From Callaeas wilsoni (Eukaryota; Chordata; Aves; Passeriformes; Callaeidae), in the NCBI GenBank assembly GCA_013398955.1, contig VWPU01011692.1, positions 62,001-126,000 on the forward strand: a stretch of 64,000 bases of DNA. The letters are read 5' to 3'. The position numbers were made by a program, and so were the translations under genes. The notes below the pieces were generated by a model that worked only from the letters and a program-made list of their open reading frames with translations, had not been told where the DNA came from and made no database searches. Below are positions 37,891-64,000 of the stretch, one piece after another. Positions within the stretch are counted from its first letter, which is position 1. Each line of letters begins with the position of its first letter.

Positions 37891-39940
37891 CACCATGGCT
37901 GGTCCTTTCCATGCTTCCACTCAGTTGGCAGCACCAGTTAAAAAGGTCAACAGGATGTTGGAAATTGTTAGCAAAGGGCCAAAGCAAACAAATGACAATT
38001 CTGCTGGAAATCGGCCTTTGCGCTGACTGGTGTATGGCAGAGCAGGAGCTTCAGGTAGAGTCAGGAGAAGCTGTAGAGTGAAGTGTTTGGCCTTTGCTGG
38101 TACCATTTTCAGAAGGTAAAGATAGTGAAGGGCCATGGAAGAAGGGGCTTCTGGTATTGCATGCAGGTTTTAGGGCTTAAGACCATCTTCAAGCTTGGGT
38201 TACCAATCCAGCCAATGACAAACGGCAGAACCATGGGTCAAATGCTGAAATACTCAATTATGTTAAGGCAATAGGAACATGGGTAGTCAGCAGTTCCTGA
38301 GAAGCACCTAGTGGGGTGTGTTGCATACTCATCCAATTTTAGATGGTTCCACCTATGCTTTTACAGTGGCTAATTTGTTTTTTCATGTGAACATACGAGT
38401 TTTCTTTGGCTCAACACCTTGTTTACCTGTGAGCCACTCTTATGCAACTAAAGCTTTTTCAGGTTGCTGTGATGCAGCTGGTTTCCTTCAGATGCAGATT
38501 CATTCAGATGATTCAGGCAAGGGCATCTTAACACTCTCTTACCAGGTGTGGTTTCTGATAGCCCTGATATAGGGGCTGATGCATATATGGTCCTGAAAAT
38601 TTGTCTTGCATAGTAAAAGTATACAGAATCATATGTACAAGCATCGACTTCTAACTGGTGTCAGTACACTCATGGCAGTACTAGCGGTGTGAGTTTGACT
38701 TTACGGGTGCTTCTAGGCTATGAGACTGGATTCTTTAAGGGCAAGACAGGCAGCAGAAGCTTGCAGAGGGATAAGGGTCCGTGGTCCCTGCTGTGGCTTG
38801 TTAGCATGAAGGCTTCACCTGCACTGGGAGACATCCAAGGACAATGGACTCTCCGCCCCCCCACTGGTGGTGCTCTGCCTGTGATGGCCTTGGCACAGGC
38901 TCTTCCTGGGTATGACTTCAGGGAAAGGGGATTAGCCTGGAGAAGGGATCATTGCCAACACTGGGTGAACCAGGCTGCTGTATTTTGGGTGTGGGCCATG
39001 CTGCACCACAGGATGGGTCTTGATATGTTTTGGGCAGTTGTGAATTAAGATCCTGGACCCAAAGGTTGATGTGAGGCTCCTAGGTACAGTGCTGAGCACT
39101 GGTTCATGTACTTTTTATGTATGGCATAAATGTACCTCTCATCTATATTTCAACATAAAGAAAACCCTGCTATTAGGTTTTAGGTTACAAAGGTTTACCA
39201 CCTTCCTCGTGACTGGATCTATTTGCTGCCTCTGCATTTCCTATGCCAGAATAGCGGTCATTTTATCAAGTGCTTTGCTCTTGTGTCTGCTGGAGGAAAC
39301 TCTTGCAGAAGAGAACATTCTTAACAAGAAATTGGTTGCTATTTTGGGAATGTGGTGGATGTGCACAGACCTTGACTAATTTTTGCTTTGCTTTTTAAAA
39401 TGTGGATTGAAATGTATTTTGGTGATGAGGATCCCACCTTGATGCACGGCCTGTTGCAGACACATAAATCCATCAAGATTTGAGATGAGATAGGGTCACC
39501 TGCAGGACACCTTCTCCAGAGTCCCTGCCTCCATCTGCCGTTGAGCCCTTAATGACACCTTCAGTGGGTGGAAGTGATTCTGTTAACCTTGAGCCTTACA
39601 CTGCTTTTTCTAGGCAAGCTTTCTCTTTCAACTTGGAATCAACAGGAAGCAAGAGAAACTTTTGCAACAGACTCTCTTAGGATGCTGGGGGACCACTTGT
39701 GCTCCCTGGTGTCTTTTCTGATGCTAGAAAACTTTCCTGACTAATGCTTGCTGCCTATATAGCATTCTGTTCCAAGGTCTCCATCTCTCCTGACCCCACC
39801 AGGCAGGAATCAGATCCAGTACCCGAGTTTTTCTGTGCCAAAGGTGAGCTATAAAGCGACACCACTGTGGCTCAGGTTTGGCAGCCACAGGTAATTATAT
39901 GGGGGTGGAAATTAGATGTTGACTTACTACAGTTTCCTGT
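37891..39940. other. Intergenic, no gene recognised
   Basis: Mixed composition. A 119-codon open frame at 38689-39048 has no recognisable domain. I see no RNA gene. Confidence 0.45.
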
Positions 39941-40520
39941 TGTTGTGGTTTAACCCCAACCAAGTTCCAGGCAGCTGCTCACTCACTTCCCCACCGGTGA
40001 GATCAGGGAGAGGACTGGAAGGGTAAAAGCCAGAAAACTCATGGGTTGAGATAGAGACAGCTTAATAGGGAAAGCAACAGCCATGCAGAGAAGCAAAGCA
40101 AAACGAGGAATTAATTCACTGTTTCCCATGGGCAGCCAGGTGTGCAGCCATCTCCAGGACAGCAGGGCCCCATCACAAGTAAAAGTGACTTGGGAAGACA
40201 AACACCATCACTCCAATCGTCTCCTCCTGCCTTCTTCTTCCCCCCACTGCATATACTGAGTATGATTTCACATGGTCTGGAATATCCCTTTGGTTAGTTT
40301 GGGTCACCTGTCCTGGCTGTGTCTCCTCCCGACNNCTGCACCCCCCCTCACCAGGGTGGCTGTACGAAAAGCAGAAAAGGCCTTGGCTCTGTGCAAGCCC
40401 CGCTCAGCTATAACAAAAACATCTCTGTATTATCAACCCTGTGTTCAGCACAAATCCAAAACACAGTCTCAGACCAGCCACCGGGGAAAAAGATTAACTC
40501 TGCCCCAGCCAAAACCAGCA
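39941..40520 (-). mobile_element. Endogenous-retrovirus LTR-like repeat
   Basis: Begins tgttgtggtttaacccc and ends agccaaaaccagca. Both ends match LTR-type repeats I recognise as common in bird genomes. It contains the gagatagagacagcttaata block and two ambiguous bases at 40334-40335. No target-site duplication is obvious and no internal genes are present. Orientation is uncertain. Confidence 0.55.
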
Positions 40521-43216
40521 AACCTTTGTACACAAAGGGCACTTGCTGGTTGCTGTAGGGCATACATGGAGCTGCTCTGTCTCTCTGTAACGCATTTAGT
40601 GATTACATTTTCTATCCTGTGCAGGCTAGTTTCTCCTGCAAATGACATCTGGAAACAGATAGTGCATATAGATGTTATGTGAAAGCCCAGCTTGGGATAA
40701 TTAAATCAGAGCTCTCTTGTTTTCATGTGTCAGATCACATCAGCATCCCCAGCATCATTCTTCACCATACAGTGCCTACACACAGTACCGGTCAGCTACT
40801 GTATTTGTCACATACCATCTTTAGAACCAGATAAATTAAAGCCGGGAACAAGCAGGCATTTCTCCTCTCAAGCTTCTGCATTACCAGTCATCACTGCTCA
40901 GTGCTGCTGAGGAGACTCTTTTGATGCCCTGGAATAATACTGTGGGGAGCTGCACAGCTTCAAAATATCCCTATAATCTGCTTTTAAGGAATGGCATACC
41001 TGTAGAAGGAAATAATCTTGATTATTTATTATCTCAGTATTTGGTGAAGGTGCTTATTTTCTAAATGCAAAATAGAGATGGACATGGCATTCAAAGAAGG
41101 ACCAGGTTTAAGACACAAGCATGCAGAAATGAGATTGTATCTGCATTAGCCTAGTGTGTAACATCAGCTTTCAAAGGCCTGTGTGATTCAGCCAGTGAGA
41201 AGCTTGAGGCATCACAATCTTTAATCCTGCACAGACACCTCTGTGCTGGGGACCTCTGGGGGCACATTGATTTTGACATCTGGAAGGGTGTTGATAGAGA
41301 TTTTTGTATTAAAATTAACCCTACACAACCCAAACTCAGCACAATGGAGATGCAAGTTTTCCCAAGACGACTCCTCTCCCTAGGATGGTCTTTCAAATTC
41401 CCAGTTAACATGCAAACTAAATAAAACAGGCATCCCCTGGGCAGATCTGGGCGTGAGCCTTTCAAGATTGCCTCAAGCCAGCTAAGAGCTTTCCTGGGCC
41501 TGGTTAACTAGTTTAGCAATGGATAATGGTGCTTGGACACCACTGTCTGCCACTGCCAAACCTACCAGTAAATGCAATATATTGAGCCCTGTGTTACGTG
41601 CTGGAACATGAACTGAGAGTTATATTTTAAACATAGTACTGGTAACTTCGTCTTAATTCCCATCAATGCTAATTGAACCAGGTAGCTCACAGTGGAGCTG
41701 GCTGTAGGGTGAGGTACAGCCGTGGCAGCTCTGGTTTCTGGGCAGCAGCTGGACGTGACTCCTCCTAGGAAGGCTCCTGCCACCACTGAGGGCAGAGCAG
41801 TGACTGCAGGGCACAGAACAGACAAATCATTCTCCAGTCCCTGCTTCAGTGGGAGACAATAACTTAGTTTTTAATTGTTTGATTACAAAAAAATTATAGA
41901 TGGAGAATGTTGTTTTATGTTACTTAATTTGTATAACACTGTATTTTCATTGCCTTATTTGCTGTTATTTTTTTAAAAAGTATAAATGTTGAAGGCTGGA
42001 AGCTGTGTTTTCATGGATTTCTACTTATTTATGGACAGAGGAGACATTAGTCAATATCTGCTAGAATCACACCTCTATAATTATTCTAAATATTAATTTT
42101 TCTAGTTTTGTCTGAAGAGCCACAGGAGTTAAAATTAGGTGTCATAATTAAAATTGGCATTAATTGCATTTTGGCTTCTGTGGTAGACTATGTATTGGTT
42201 CATTTGTACCTGCTTGGAGTGAAAGGAATTCCTTGCACTGGTGGTTTTTACCCAGATAAGGCATGAGATATGGTAATTTCCAGGGTGGAAAGCTGGTTAA
42301 CTCAGGCATCGTGGATACACCCCAAGCAGATTAGTTCAGTCAGATCTTCATAAATCATTATTAAAACTGTGGGCATAATACAGAAGAAGAAATGCAGGGA
42401 TACAATCCCTGCTGAGGAATACTGTGATGATCTAGAGCACAGGAAAGATTCTTGCTGATGTTTATGGGCTACTTCAGATGCAGAAACTAATTACAATTTT
42501 TTTCCAGCGTTTTTCTGGTCTGCCTGTGAACCCTAGTTTTCCTTAATAATGTAATTCTTGATTTTTCTGCTTGCTGAGTCCCAGCAGTAATGTACACTGC
42601 CAATGAATGTCCCTTATAGCTGTTCCTGCCAGGGCTCTGTGTAACTCAGAAACAGGACCTAGAATTTGAAGCTTCATTGTAAATAATTGCATTAGTAACA
42701 TAAGTCTTATTGCAGAGTTTTCTGTGTGTGTTTCAATTTAACCATCTTTAGGAAACTGTACTACTGTCGGGACAAGGTACTTGGAATCGTTTGGGGAAAG
42801 TTTACAGCTTTCTAAAGAAAAAGCTTAAAAATAAATTGAAATAGAGAAAAAATACTGTGACACGAATTTGTATTCTCCCACTGTTCCTCTTTGCTTTCCT
42901 ACCTGTTAAAGTAGAAATACGTATTTCTTGTGTAGGTTAAACATTTAAGACTTCAGGTTGTTAATGCTGGGTGACACTCGACTTCCCACCTCACTTGTTT
43001 CACCTTCTCCTTTCTTTTTGTGCAGTCTTACCATGGTGCTTCCTTTCTTCTGCTCGACAGCTCCATTTGCTTATCTGGCTTCAAAGGTGAGTCATCAAGA
43101 GCAATCATCATTATGGGATTAACTAAAAGGCTTTTATTAGTGATCAAAGGATGAACAAATAGTGATTAATTGATGTCTGAATGAAAATAAAATGCTAATC
43201 GAAGGGTGATTGGATG
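40521..43216. other. Intergenic, with one exon-like island
   Basis: A/T-rich and mostly unique-looking. The only structure is the exon-like segment at 43026-43086. No coding frame with a recognised domain was seen. Confidence 0.45.
43026..43086 (+). other. Orphan exon-like segment
   Basis: A 61-base segment bounded by a long pyrimidine tract ending ctttttgtgcag and by the donor AAG|gtgagt. It contains an ATG in a strong context (accatgg) reading MVLPFFCSTAPFAYLASK to the donor. I find no partner exon in the window. It may be an exon of a non-coding or lineage-specific transcript, or chance. Confidence 0.3.
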
Positions 43217-43795
43217 TGTATTGGGTCTGGCTGAGATGGAGTTCATTTTCTGCACAGCAGCCCTCACAGGGCTGTGCTCTGCACTGGCAGCTGAAAGGTG
43301 TTGGTAACAGCCCAGTTTTGGCTCCTGCTGAGCAGGGCTGGCAGAGCACCAGCGCTGTCTCTCCAACATTCCCTGCCCGTCAAGGGGCTGGAGGTGGGCC
43401 AGATCCTGGGAGGGCACAAAGCTAGACCAGCTGACTCAGATTGACCAGAAGGGTATTCCATACTGTATGACATCAGCTCAGATACAAAAGCTAAGAAAAC
43501 TAGGAGGAAGAGGGCACATTTGTTAACTTGAAACGTTGGCCTTCCGTAGCAACTGCTCTGTGTGGTGAGGCCCTGCTTCCTGGCAAGGAAGGGCTGATGG
43601 GAAGTAGAGAATAATTTTATTTTCTCTTTTCTCTGCTTGTGCATGTCCAAACTTCTGCTTTTGCTTTGGTAAACTGACTTATCTCAGGCTGTAAGTCATT
43701 TTCCATCTTATTTTCTCTCCCTTTCCAGTTGAGGAAGGGAGTGATAGAGAAGCTTGATGGACACCTGGCCACCAGCCAAAGTCAACTCCACCACA
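43217..43795 (+). mobile_element. Endogenous-retrovirus LTR-like repeat
   Basis: Starts tgtattgggtctggctgaga and ends near caactccaccaca, with TG...CA termini. The block tctctccaacattccctgcc and the later attccatactgtatgacatc are typical of an LTR family common in birds. No internal genes and no clear target duplication, so a solo LTR is likely. Confidence 0.6.
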
Positions 43796-44024
43796 GAGCA
43801 ATAGCTGAATTTATGACTTGAGGATGACTTAAATGATGATTCACACAGTGAAACACTGCTACTTCTTACTCTTGTAACAACGGCTGGATAATGTCACTAG
43901 ATTACGGCATAACTCTGGGCCTAAGGAAAGCTGTCACTTACCTTGCTGGGAATATCAGGTGCTGGGTAAGGGGTCTCAGTCTCAAGGAATAACCTTGAGG
44001 GATGTCCCTGCTCAAGCTGCATCA

Positions 44025-44261
44025 AGTCTCAAGCTGTGCCAGAGGAGGTTCAGGTCTTGGACATCAGCAGGAATTTCTTCAAAGAAAGGGTGATTAAACA
44101 TTGGAATGGGCTGCCCAGGGAGGTGGTGGAGTCACCATTCCTGGAGGTGTTTAACAAAAGACTGGATGGTCTAGTTGACATGGTGGTGTTCAGTCAAAGG
44201 TTGGACTCAGTAATCTTGGAGGTCTTTTCCAACCTAATTGATCCTGTGATTCTGTGCTTTA
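44025..44261 (+). mobile_element. CR1 LINE, 3' tip
   Basis: Contains gggctgcccagggaggtggt (44108-44127) and ends in atcctgtgattctgtg. Short 5'-truncated copy. Confidence 0.88.
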
Positions 44262-45029
44262 GGGGAGATCACGGCCGTGCTGCCCTTCAGGGGAGTGCAA
44301 TGGGCTGTACAGATTTTTAGAGAGTAAAGTGGTTGAGTCATAGCCTGCCCCACCTCTGGTGTACGTGCAGGAGTGCAGCCATTGCTGTGTTAATCATGCC
44401 CACTCCCAGCTCAGCCGATAAGCTTTACTCCTGGTAAGATGTAGCCCAGGCTCCTCCGTTCCTGGAAATGCGTAACCCAGCACAACTCTTCAGATCTGCA
44501 CAGCAGGGCTCTTGTCAGTGTTGCCTGAACCACTGTGCTGTTCATCCACCTAGAGCACACCTGGAAGGAGGTGTGCCAGGAGGGCACTGTCTGCCAGGAG
44601 AAGCTGCTGTGTGTCAGATGGCATCAAAGCTCTTGCATGGATGGGTAGGGAGCCGGGTGCTGGGCAAGCCCCTGCCTGCTGGAGAGGGAAGGGCTGTACT
44701 CCCAACACAGCTGCTGGCACAGAATGCAGGAGTTAAAATCATTCCCCACCCTGAAAACCAGGTTACTGTGGCATGGGTTCAGCTTTTGCAAAGGCTGATT
44801 TGGTAATAGGTAAAACAACAACACTCAGTGGCACTGAACCCCACAGATCAGAACTCAGTCCTTCAGCAGAGGAGGACCGGGTTGGGGAACATATTCAAAC
44901 AATGTGGGCATACAGGACTCCATGGGAGCTGCTGAGATGCATTCCTGGATGCCAGGAGAGCTTGCAGGTGTCAGAGAGAGGCTACTCTCAATGCCCTGTG
45001 ATTTACGGTGGTGATCCTGAGGCCTGAAC

Positions 45030-46030
45030 ATCACTTGAGTGCTTGGGAGTACTCAGCATGGATTTACTAAGGAAACCCAACCTTAAACAACTGGCTGAAC
45101 AGTGGGGCCCAGGGGATCATGATCAGCACCATGATGTCCAGCTAGAGGCCAGCTCCTAGTGGTGCACTCGGGGGTTGATACTGGGGCCAGTACTGTTCAA
45201 CGTCTTTGCTAATGACCAGGGCAGCAGACCCCCAGCAGTTTGCAGGTGATACAAGCCCACGAGGAGCAGCTACAGAGCAGAGGGTTGTGCTGCCATTCAG
45301 GGGAACCTGGACAGGCTGGAGAAATGGTCCAACACAAAGTTAATGAAGTCCAGCAACTGCTGGAAAAGAATTTGGCAGAAAAGTTGCTCCTGGAGGAAAG
45401 TTGTTTCCCCCGGATTTCCCTGAAATCGTGGGAAAAATCAGTTCACTCCTGCAGCGGTGACCACCAGCCTTCTGGGCTGCATCAGGTAGAGCTGCTGGCA
45501 CACCCGCCAGCAGGTGGAGGAGACGACCCTTCTGTTGGCTCAGCCCTGGCAAGAGACATCTGGGTGCTGAGTTCAGTGCTGGACTCTCCAGTATGACAGA
45601 CAAGGACACACTGAAGGGCCATGGAGATGATCAATATCTTGGAGAACCTGTCATATAAGGACAGTCTGAGAGAGCTGGGACTGCTCAGCCTTGAGAAGAA
45701 AAGGCTAAGAGGGATCTTATTCATGTGGATAAGTATTCAATGGATGGAGGGAGTAAAGAGGAGTGACAGTCAGTGACAGTCAGCAATGCTCAGTGACAGG
45801 AGCCAATGGGGAAGAAAGAACTGAGATGTGAAATTCCGTTTTAACATAAGAAAAAACTTCTTTCTCTGTTTAGGTGGTCAAACACCTGGGCAGATCACCC
45901 AGACAGACTGTGGAGTTTCCATCCCAGGAATACTCAAAACTCAACCAGCTGTGGCCCTGAGCATGCTGTGCCAGCTGCCCTGCTCAAAGCAGGAGCGTGG
46001 GCTGGACAGTCCCAACATGAGACTTTCCCT
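45030..46030 (+). mobile_element. CR1 LINE fragment, reverse-transcriptase end to 3' UTR
   Basis: The stretch ggggccagtactgttcaacg at 45182-45201 encodes the RT-like GPVLFNVFAND. The 3' UTR follows (about 45600-46000), with gagagagctgggactgctca at 45668-45687. Multiple frame breaks; the very tip is not clear. Confidence 0.8.
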
Positions 46031-46149
46031 TTAGCTGTGGCATCTGCCTCCTCTTTTTCAGTCTGATAATCACCAGGCTGTCCTTGTGATAGGGTAACAT
46101 CCTCCGCTGGCAACTCCACAGCAGCCCCATGCAAGATAATTAAGGCAGG

Positions 46150-46703
46150 TGTAAAATGTTCCATACTGTGGAAGCTGGGAAGATAAGGGGGCTCATGTTA
46201 ATGTAGCAAACTCCAACAGCAGAGCCAATCAAGGGCTGTTGGTAATAACAGCCAAGGATTGTTGTGGCTGGAAAACGGGCCATAGGAGGAAGGGAAGTGA
46301 TGTCTGAGACAAATGTCCTTGTTCTGGCTCCTGGAGATAAGCACAACACAGTCAAGAAACTTATCTCTAGGGTGGGAAAAGCTTATCTATAAAATGTACC
46401 TCCACAAAGCCCAGGCGTACCCTGCAGGACACCTCATCAGCTGGATCCGTGCTGGAGCCAGGACTGGTGATCTCTCTTCTTCCTTTCCTTCTCTCTCCCC
46501 CTCTTTAATCCATCTCTCTTTCTCCCCCGTCACCCCACCTTTCACCCCACCCCTTTTCCAAACCCCACTGCTGTGTGTTTATCTAGGAGGTCAGGGACTA
46601 ACATATCAATTTCCATGTCAAGTGTGTGATTTACTAATAAAACTTTGTGAAGTTTTGTGGACCCTCTGCCTTCTGTCACTCCTTTCGACCACGAGCATCT
46701 ACA
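46150..46703 (+). mobile_element. Solo endogenous-retrovirus LTR
   Basis: Starts TGTAAAATG and ends ATCTACA. It contains a TATA-like ctataaaatgta at about 46387, a long C/T tract (46472-46560) and aataaa at about 46637 before a TTTTGTGG stretch, consistent with U3-R-U5. No internal genes follow, and the element abuts the end of WASHC5. No target duplication was found, so the boundaries are approximate. Confidence 0.6.
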
Positions 46704-46984
46704 AATCTTGGGTGCTCCCTTCCCCTTGAGCTTAAGACATTGCACGTACCATAAGTGAAAATTATGTCACTAAACACCTTGTTCCCAACACTAGCCATGT
46801 TACAGTTGAACTAACATTTGTGCCTTTAATTAGCCTAACAGGACTTTTCAGTTGTGAATATTTAATTATGTCCTCTATAGAATTAAACTAACTGTTTGTA
46901 GTACAGGCAGACATCAAACCTCTTTACACTGTATATGCATTCTCACTCATGATTCTTTTAAAAAGAAAATTGTATTTGGAATCA

Positions 46985-47351
46985 TCAGTCCTGGCAAACT
47001 ATCCAACACCTTTATTTCCAATTTTGTTGCTCATTTCTGATACAAAAGTCAAACTTCCACAAATAGTTCTTCAGAACAAAAAAACTAAATGATTTATACA
47101 TAAACAATTACATGCAGCATTTATAATGTGCAGTACAAAATGTACACTGTTTAGAGGAGATACACGCTGCATATCATGCCAAGATTTAAACAAGGGTTAT
47201 ATAGACTAGTTGGTTATGTATCACAGAGACAGCTGTAGGCACTGCCTTGAAGCACAGAAAAGACACAGTTCTGAACAGCTGTACTTGCCTCATCCTCAGG
47301 GCCCAACTCCTCATTTCAGGTTTGGAGAAAAGCCTTGGTCGTTCTTCATAT
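46985..47351 (-). other. WASHC5: WASHC5 3' UTR (inferred)
   Basis: A/T-rich sequence between the stop codon (47352-47354) and about 25 bases past the AATAAA signal. The exact cleavage point is not visible. Confidence 0.55.
47011..47016 (-). terminator. Polyadenylation signal of WASHC5
   Basis: The + strand tttatt is AATAAA on the minus strand, 336 bases after the WASHC5 stop. It is the first canonical signal after the stop at a plausible distance. Confidence 0.6.
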
Positions 47352-62807
<15,456 letters not shown>

Positions 62808-64000
62808 CTAAAATTGGAAGCAGAAAACAAGAAGTTGCATTTATGTTATTATTAAGAATAATACAAAGTTTTCATTTAGCAATATGACAGAAAGGGATAT
62901 GCTGTGGGTATAAATAAGAGATAACTGAACTTTTTTTGGTAGCAGTACTTTTTGGTGTACCACCTTTGGAAATCAAGAAGAAGACTTTGAAACAAAAGGC
63001 ACAGAATTAATTAGAAGCTTAGTTCTGAAAACAAGATGACAGTTCTTTCAGTCACTGAATATGATACTCTACTTTTTTCTCCATGGACTCATGACTTATT
63101 TTTCATTTCCATGATGCTCTAAAGAAGACTGATAAAAGCAACTGGGAAAAAAACTATGATAGGGAGGGAACAAAGAGATGAGTTAATCTTACTGTGAGGA
63201 TGCCCAAAGGACCAAATTGAATTATAATGCATCTTTCACGGTAACACAAACAGAAGAAAATTATGATTACCTAGTATGATTTTTAAGGAGCAAAGAGAAA
63301 CTGATTTCAGACCCCAGCACAAGTTTAAGCATGATTAAAAATACAGAATTGTGAATAATTAACAAGTATTTGTAAGGTAATTGATCAAAAATGGAAGACT
63401 TGGTTTACTGACAGATGAAGGATATACAGAGCTGTCGTATTATGAGCTTTGTCACACTGATGCTCCAATATTCCTCCACCCAGGCACGATCACATCGAGG
63501 GGGACACTGTCAACTTTGAGCTCTTCTGGCAGTGTCAAGTAAAGGCAAATGGGACCTGGGTCTGCTGATATGAAGATATCTCTCATATTGCTGAAGTGAA
63601 GCTCATTATTTCCTGTAGATGACAGTTCCTCAAAAGGCTACACTTCAACTGCTAAAACTAATTTGAAATCAGCCTAGAAGTCTAGTATTTCGTATGATGC
63701 AGCTAACTTATCCACACCTGACCACATGAAGATAGGTGTTGTCTAAAAATATCAATTTGTACTATGAACTCAAGTTAATAAAAACGCTGGCATAATCAAA
63801 AATTCGCAATGTTAAGTTCTCATTTCTAAAAATAAGCTTGTAGCTCTCCAGAAACAGAGGGAATTCTAATGTCTACTGAACTAGTCAGCTATTGCAGTTT
63901 CTCCCCTCCTTGCTTCATTGTTCCACTTATGGTACAGAAGAATACAACTTGAAACCAACAGAGATACACAAATTAATGTACAGTTTCTTTGTTAAGTCTG
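62808..64000 (-). other. WASHC5: WASHC5 intron, right edge of window
   Basis: The intron upstream of exon w1 runs off the window. I looked for the expected preceding exon (ending in a Pro-Asp-Asn-Trp codon run) and did not see it. No repeat or other feature recognised. Confidence 0.8.

Noticed and set aside
38689..39048. Open frame of 119 codons
   Set aside because: No domain recognised and no exon context.
40334..40335. Assembly gap
   Set aside because: Two N bases (and one at 51776) are single ambiguous calls inside repeats, not evidence of a misjoin.

Overview
The window is vertebrate nuclear DNA, almost certainly from a bird. Evidence: intron-split genes with GT/AG boundaries; at least a dozen CR1 LINE copies with the avian 3' tip; solo ERV LTRs of types abundant in bird genomes; and two genes that sit side by side in amniotes. 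It is not prokaryotic, and I see no operon, CRISPR array or phage. The LTR set and divergence suggest a non-galliform bird, a weak inference. Three bases are N (40334-40335 and 51776), all inside repeats.

Layout. 1-14090 is intergenic: CR1 fragments (690-1502, 8880-9290, 13425-14078), one solo LTR with a 4-bp target duplication (6011-6756), simple repeats and no convincing gene. 14100-14790 is a CpG island with Sp1 sites, a consensus NF-Y box and a sterol-element-like site. It is the promoter of SQLE (squalene monooxygenase, + strand), whose complete coding sequence I assembled in 11 coding exons from 15041 to 30275 (1728 nt with stop; 574 or 575 residues depending on which of two adjacent ATGs is used). 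The 3' UTR probably runs to about 31945. 31950-46980 is a repeat-rich convergent intergenic region with an almost full-length but broken CR1 (about 34050-37890), shorter CR1s, three further LTRs and one orphan exon-like segment (43026-43086).

46985-64000 is the 3' three quarters of WASHC5 (strumpellin, - strand). I resolved 22 coding exons from 62807 down to the stop at 47352. They sum to 2616 nt (871 residues plus stop), matching human residues 289-1159 without any net indel. The first 288 codons and the promoter lie beyond the right edge.

The two genes are functionally unrelated: SQLE makes the oxygen-requiring, rate-limiting step to sterols in the ER; WASHC5 is a scaffold of the endosomal WASH complex that activates Arp2/3. 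They are tail-to-tail, as in human 8q24. No previously undescribed system is evident. The items most worth a second look are the orphan exon, the CR1 touching the SQLE promoter, the palindromic repeat near 2.3 kb and a GC/CpG patch near 1.85-2.15 kb.
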